Assembly (NCBI GenBank): GCA_963920665.1
Contig: OY987265.1
Location: 37,515,001-37,579,000, forward strand
Source of the DNA: Straminergon stramineum
Lineage: Eukaryota; Streptophyta; Bryopsida; Hypnales; Calliergonaceae
Length of the DNA stretch: 64,000 nucleotides
Direction of reading: 5' to 3'
A model generated the notes under the pieces. The model was not told the DNA's origin, did not search any database, and saw nothing but the letters and a program-made list of their open reading frames with translations. The position numbers and the translations under genes are program-made. This document shows positions 60,841 to 64,000 of the stretch, one piece after another; position 1 is the stretch's first letter; each line of letters starts with the position of its first letter.

Positions 60841-61665
60841 ACAATATATATAAGAAAGGCATGTTGTACATCATTATATATGATAATTCAATGAAAGTTG
60901 TACACAAAATTTCTTCAAATTTTTCAATTGAAGAATTGTAATTAAGAATTGTTCTTAGTTAAAATTGTTTGATACAAACAAATGAATGGTAAAAATGCAT
61001 GACATAAGATATTTACAGTGAAATTTCATTCTTTTGATTCATACATGTGAAAGGCCTATCATGTAATACCATCTCTATTCATTTAGTATTGTAATGTCAC
61101 TAATGTATCAAGAATCCAAGATGCCTATAGTCACCCTTGTAATGATATTCAAATTTTATGGAACATTAATCAATTAGATGAATAGTGTGATGTTCATGCT
61201 TAAAGGTCAATTGGATAAAATTAAAAGCAATGAGAGATCTATGCATATGCCTAACCCTCTACAATGAATATGGAATGGATGAAGACATTCAACACATGCC
61301 TAAAACCTTGGTTATAATAAACATAAGATGGGATGAGGGGTACAACACATGTTTAACTCCTAGGTTTCAATAAACATGAGATAGAAAAGGGGGTCTCGCA
61401 CATGCATAATCCATTGGCTACAACAAACATCAAATGGAGTGAGGGAATCCAACACATGCCTAACCTCTTAGTTACAATAATCATTCATTAGAAAAAACAT
61501 TTTATTGTTTGAAATGGTTTGTACTAAGTCCATGGTAAAACTAACACAAACTACATTGAAATTAATGAAGTTGCATTAGTTTGAACATAAATTTATCAAA
61601 AAGCTATTTCAAACATTAGATGTTTTTCTTAGTGATAAGACAAAGTGAGGAAATCGAGCACATAC

Positions 61666-62354
61666 TTAAACCCTAAAAGACCAAATTGTGTTCTTTGGCA
61701 ACTTAGTAATTTTGAGTACCTTACTATGAATGGAATTTTTATTTTTTTATTAGGAAGTTTTACTAAACATATGGATAAGGATTTTCTTTAAGGCCCAATA
61801 ATTTTCATAACTTTAATTACTTGATTAAAATTTTATAGTATAGTATGTAATTTTCATTGTTCGGCAGGCAATATGGAGAGTTCAAAAAAATTCTCTAAAA
61901 ATCACTTTTTGAAGAAAAAAAATTGAAATTCCGAACAATGTAGAATTTTCAATCATTCTCTACTTTTCTCTAGTTACTATTTTTCCTACATGTTGTACAA
62001 ATCCAATTGATTAAAAAATTTCAAGCATTTAGCAAACTTGCCTTGAATGAATCCAAGGAAGCAACACTATTTTGGACATTTTTCATACAAATGCAACCTT
62101 GTAAAGTGTAGCTGCCCTTTTTTTTTGTAGGGCCCCCAAAAAGATTTTTGTCAATTCAAATGCTCATATCTTGCAATCTATGAGGTGGAAATTTCTGAAA
62201 TTTTTTTCCACATCTTCTCAAATCAGCATACTACAAGATCTTATGGTTATATGTGTCCCAAAATGGGTTTTTTTCTAAAATTTGGTACTTGTACTAGAAA
62301 TGGGAATTCTAGAGCATTTTGGTGAAAACATAGTCAAAAACCTTTAAGGGTTAA
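61666..62354 (+). mobile_element. TTAA-bounded element, family 2, internally deleted copy
   Basis: 689 bp, starting TTAAACCCTAAAAGACC and ending CCTTTAAGGGTTAA. It shares TTCTTTGGCAACTTAGTAAT, TTGTAAAGTGTAGCTGCCC and TTGGTGAAAACATAGTCAAA with the 933-bp copy, and lacks the middle section containing the GGAAAGCTTTGAATCATTCC block. Confidence 0.75.
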
Positions 62355-62383
62355 TCCCTATAGTTATTTGTCTATTTTTTAAC

Positions 62384-62409
62384 AAAAAAAAAAAAAAAAA
62401 AAAAAAAAA
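62384..62409 (+). repeat. Poly(A) run of about 26
   Basis: Uninterrupted A tract 30 bp beyond the family 2 element. The other copy of the segmental duplication has only short A runs at this place, so it is a length-variable tract. Confidence 0.95.
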
Positions 62410-62778
62410 TTGTCACTTTCTAGGGCATTGGGTACAAATGAAAAATAAAAATATTCTTCAAACTTCATCCATACAAATTTATACTAGACTACTATAGGAA
62501 TCTTATGTGGAAAATTTTAGCACATTTGACAAGGAAGATTATGAGATTATAACATTCAAAGTTAGAGTAAAAGAAATTTTGGGCCCTACGCAAAAGGGTG
62601 AGTACAATTTGACTCAACCTTTCTAGAGAAAGGGGCACCATCCAACTTCTAAAATTCTCATGGTTACATTGGTAGTTATGTTAATTATTTCTTGCTTGTC
62701 AATTTTCAAAAACAATGGAGGTGTCTAACATACCCCAAATCACTATGCATTGAGAAGATGTCCAAAAACAACAACTAT

Positions 62779-63162
62779 GGGAGGCAACCCATTCTTGATC
62801 ACCGCCCCCTTTTGGCAATATAGATTGTTCTCTTTTCGCACAGGAGGATATGGCAAAGATTAATTACAGCACAGTTCCCTGTGCAGTTGTGCCACATTGT
62901 GATTGTTTTACAACACTTTTAATCCATGGTGGATTTTGCAATGAGTCCTTGAGGGAAACAAGAAGGTCTACATGACCAAAGTGGGAAGAATGGAATCTTC
63001 TACTCAAAAATTCACAGTAATTATGTTTTGAGAAATAAAAATCTAAAAAATTATGAAAACCTTCTTAACTCTATTTTTGCACACTAGAAAATTTTCCCAC
63101 CCAAGAAATTCACCCTCCAGATAGGTGTAACTACTTAAGTGGTTGGAAATGGGTTGCCTCCC
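62779..63162. mobile_element. MITE-like element with 15-bp perfect inverted ends
   Basis: 384 bp. GGGAGGCAACCCATT at the left and AATGGGTTGCCTCCC at the right are perfect inverted repeats. The paralogous sequence at about 50285-50310 lacks the element. The ends differ from the TTAA families, and no clean target duplication is visible. Confidence 0.75.
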
Positions 63163-63213
63163 TTAAGTTACTTGCGCAAGCCAAATTTCAAGCAAAAGAG
63201 GAAGTAAGTTAAC

Positions 63214-63462
63214 TTAACCCTCAAAGCCCAAGGAGCCATTTTTTGGCCTCTCACTTGTTCAATAGGTCAAAGTTACAACTTCATATTTGTACATTCTACG
63301 AAGTCTATCTAAAGTAATTTCATATTAGGATGTTCATATTGAATGAGGAAACTCAAAAGTGCAATTGACATCATGTAATAAGCTTGATGTACAATGAGCA
63401 CTATCAATCAATGTTCAAACTTGTGAAAAAGTACAGAAATTGCTTAGGCCTTGAGGGGTTAA
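63214..63462 (+). mobile_element. TTAA-bounded element, family 4
   Basis: 249 bp. The left end TTAACCCTCAAAGCCCAAGG and right end GCCTTGAGGGGTTAA are inverted repeats with TTAA outermost. It is absent from the paralogous place near 50318-50335 (GAAGTAAACACTGATAAAC). No coding frame. Confidence 0.78.
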
Positions 63463-63562
63463 ACCATGAAACACTAAGAGAATGCACATTAGCAAAATTC
63501 AAGCTTAGCTTACCAACCATTTTTTAAGGCAAGGTAATGAAGGAATATTTGTACAATTTAAT

Positions 63563-64000
63563 AGCTTGTATACCTTGCATTGGCCCTTCAAATTGTTTTA
63601 AAGGTAGCTAAATTAGGGTGGGTGTAGTGTTTTTTTATCCAACAATTTGTTATCAATTTGCACAAAAATATTTGGCCCTACACCAAGCCTTTAGAACATA
63701 AATAGAAAAATCTTGGATGAAATCGCCAAAAATTTTCAAATTAAAAAAATCTTGGATGAAAAAGCAGATTGTGGATGAAAACAAAATTATGGATATGTGA
63801 TATGCCTCGGGAAAAAATGACCCCTCTGAACAATATTGTTGGAGATTACTTTCAATATTGATGCAAACATTTAACAATAGAATACTAATGCACAATACTA
63901 ATGCAATATGGAAAGGTTTGGATATGATAGCAATATTGTAGTTGTATTGAATGGATATTCATAAGTATTCTATGATATAGTATTGGATCAATAATGAAAC
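63563..64000. other. AT-rich intergenic to window end
   Basis: No gene or clear repeat boundary seen. The homology with the 50.4 kb region fades after about 63600. Confidence 0.5.

Larger units (their letters stand above)
60837..63560. repeat. Segmental duplication, copy R, 3' side
   Basis: Collinear with 48864-50433 once the three insertions at 61666-62354, 62779-63162 and 63214-63462 are set aside. Ends near TTTGTACAATTTAATAGC. Confidence 0.8.

Overview
This is an AT-rich nuclear window from a land plant. Five intron-split or organelle-targeted plant genes and a nuclear-type tRNA-Lys sit as small GC-richer islands in repeat-filled DNA. A non-seed plant (moss-like) fits the moderate introns, long leader and gene style, but I cannot fix the species from the sequence.

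Layout. 1-4.3 kb: repeats, including two abutting TTAA-bounded elements. 4.3-13.0 kb (minus): a 19-exon presequence protease gene whose reading frame I joined through every intron (1077 aa). 13.6-14.4 kb (plus): a single-exon plastid-type rhodanese protein, head-to-head with the protease, followed by a 31-bp minisatellite inside a ~370-bp duplication. 16.3-18.6 kb (minus): a three-exon DUF1218 membrane protein next to a ~320-bp tandem duplication that copies its first splice donor. 19.1 kb: tRNA-Lys(UUU). 19.2-29.4 kb: gene-poor DNA with small inverted-repeat elements and a diverged ~230-bp tandem array. 31.3-35.6 kb (plus): a ten-exon ALMT-type anion channel (627 aa). 36-43.6 kb: repeats, three short TTAA elements and a decayed LINE reverse transcriptase. 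44.3-45.9 kb (minus): a two-exon membrane protein of unknown function (362 aa). 51.3-55.9 kb (minus): a six-exon OSCA/CSC1 channel of the ERD4 type (739 aa). 57.4-59.5 kb: a large fold-back structure. 59.7-64 kb: more nested elements.

The most unusual content is the repeat system. At least six element families of different length and interior share ends of the form TTAA-CCCYTAAA...TTTAGGGG-TTAA. They abut while sharing one TTAA, nest inside each other, and in the duplicated flanks of the 44 kb and 51 kb genes they occupy one TTAA site on one side and different elements on the other. The TTAA target and C-rich ends resemble piggyBac transposons. No transposase is visible, so all copies here look non-autonomous. 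The genes are not an operon. The only likely functional linkage is the divergent protease/rhodanese pair (both predicted organellar) and, loosely, two ion-transport genes (ALMT and OSCA).
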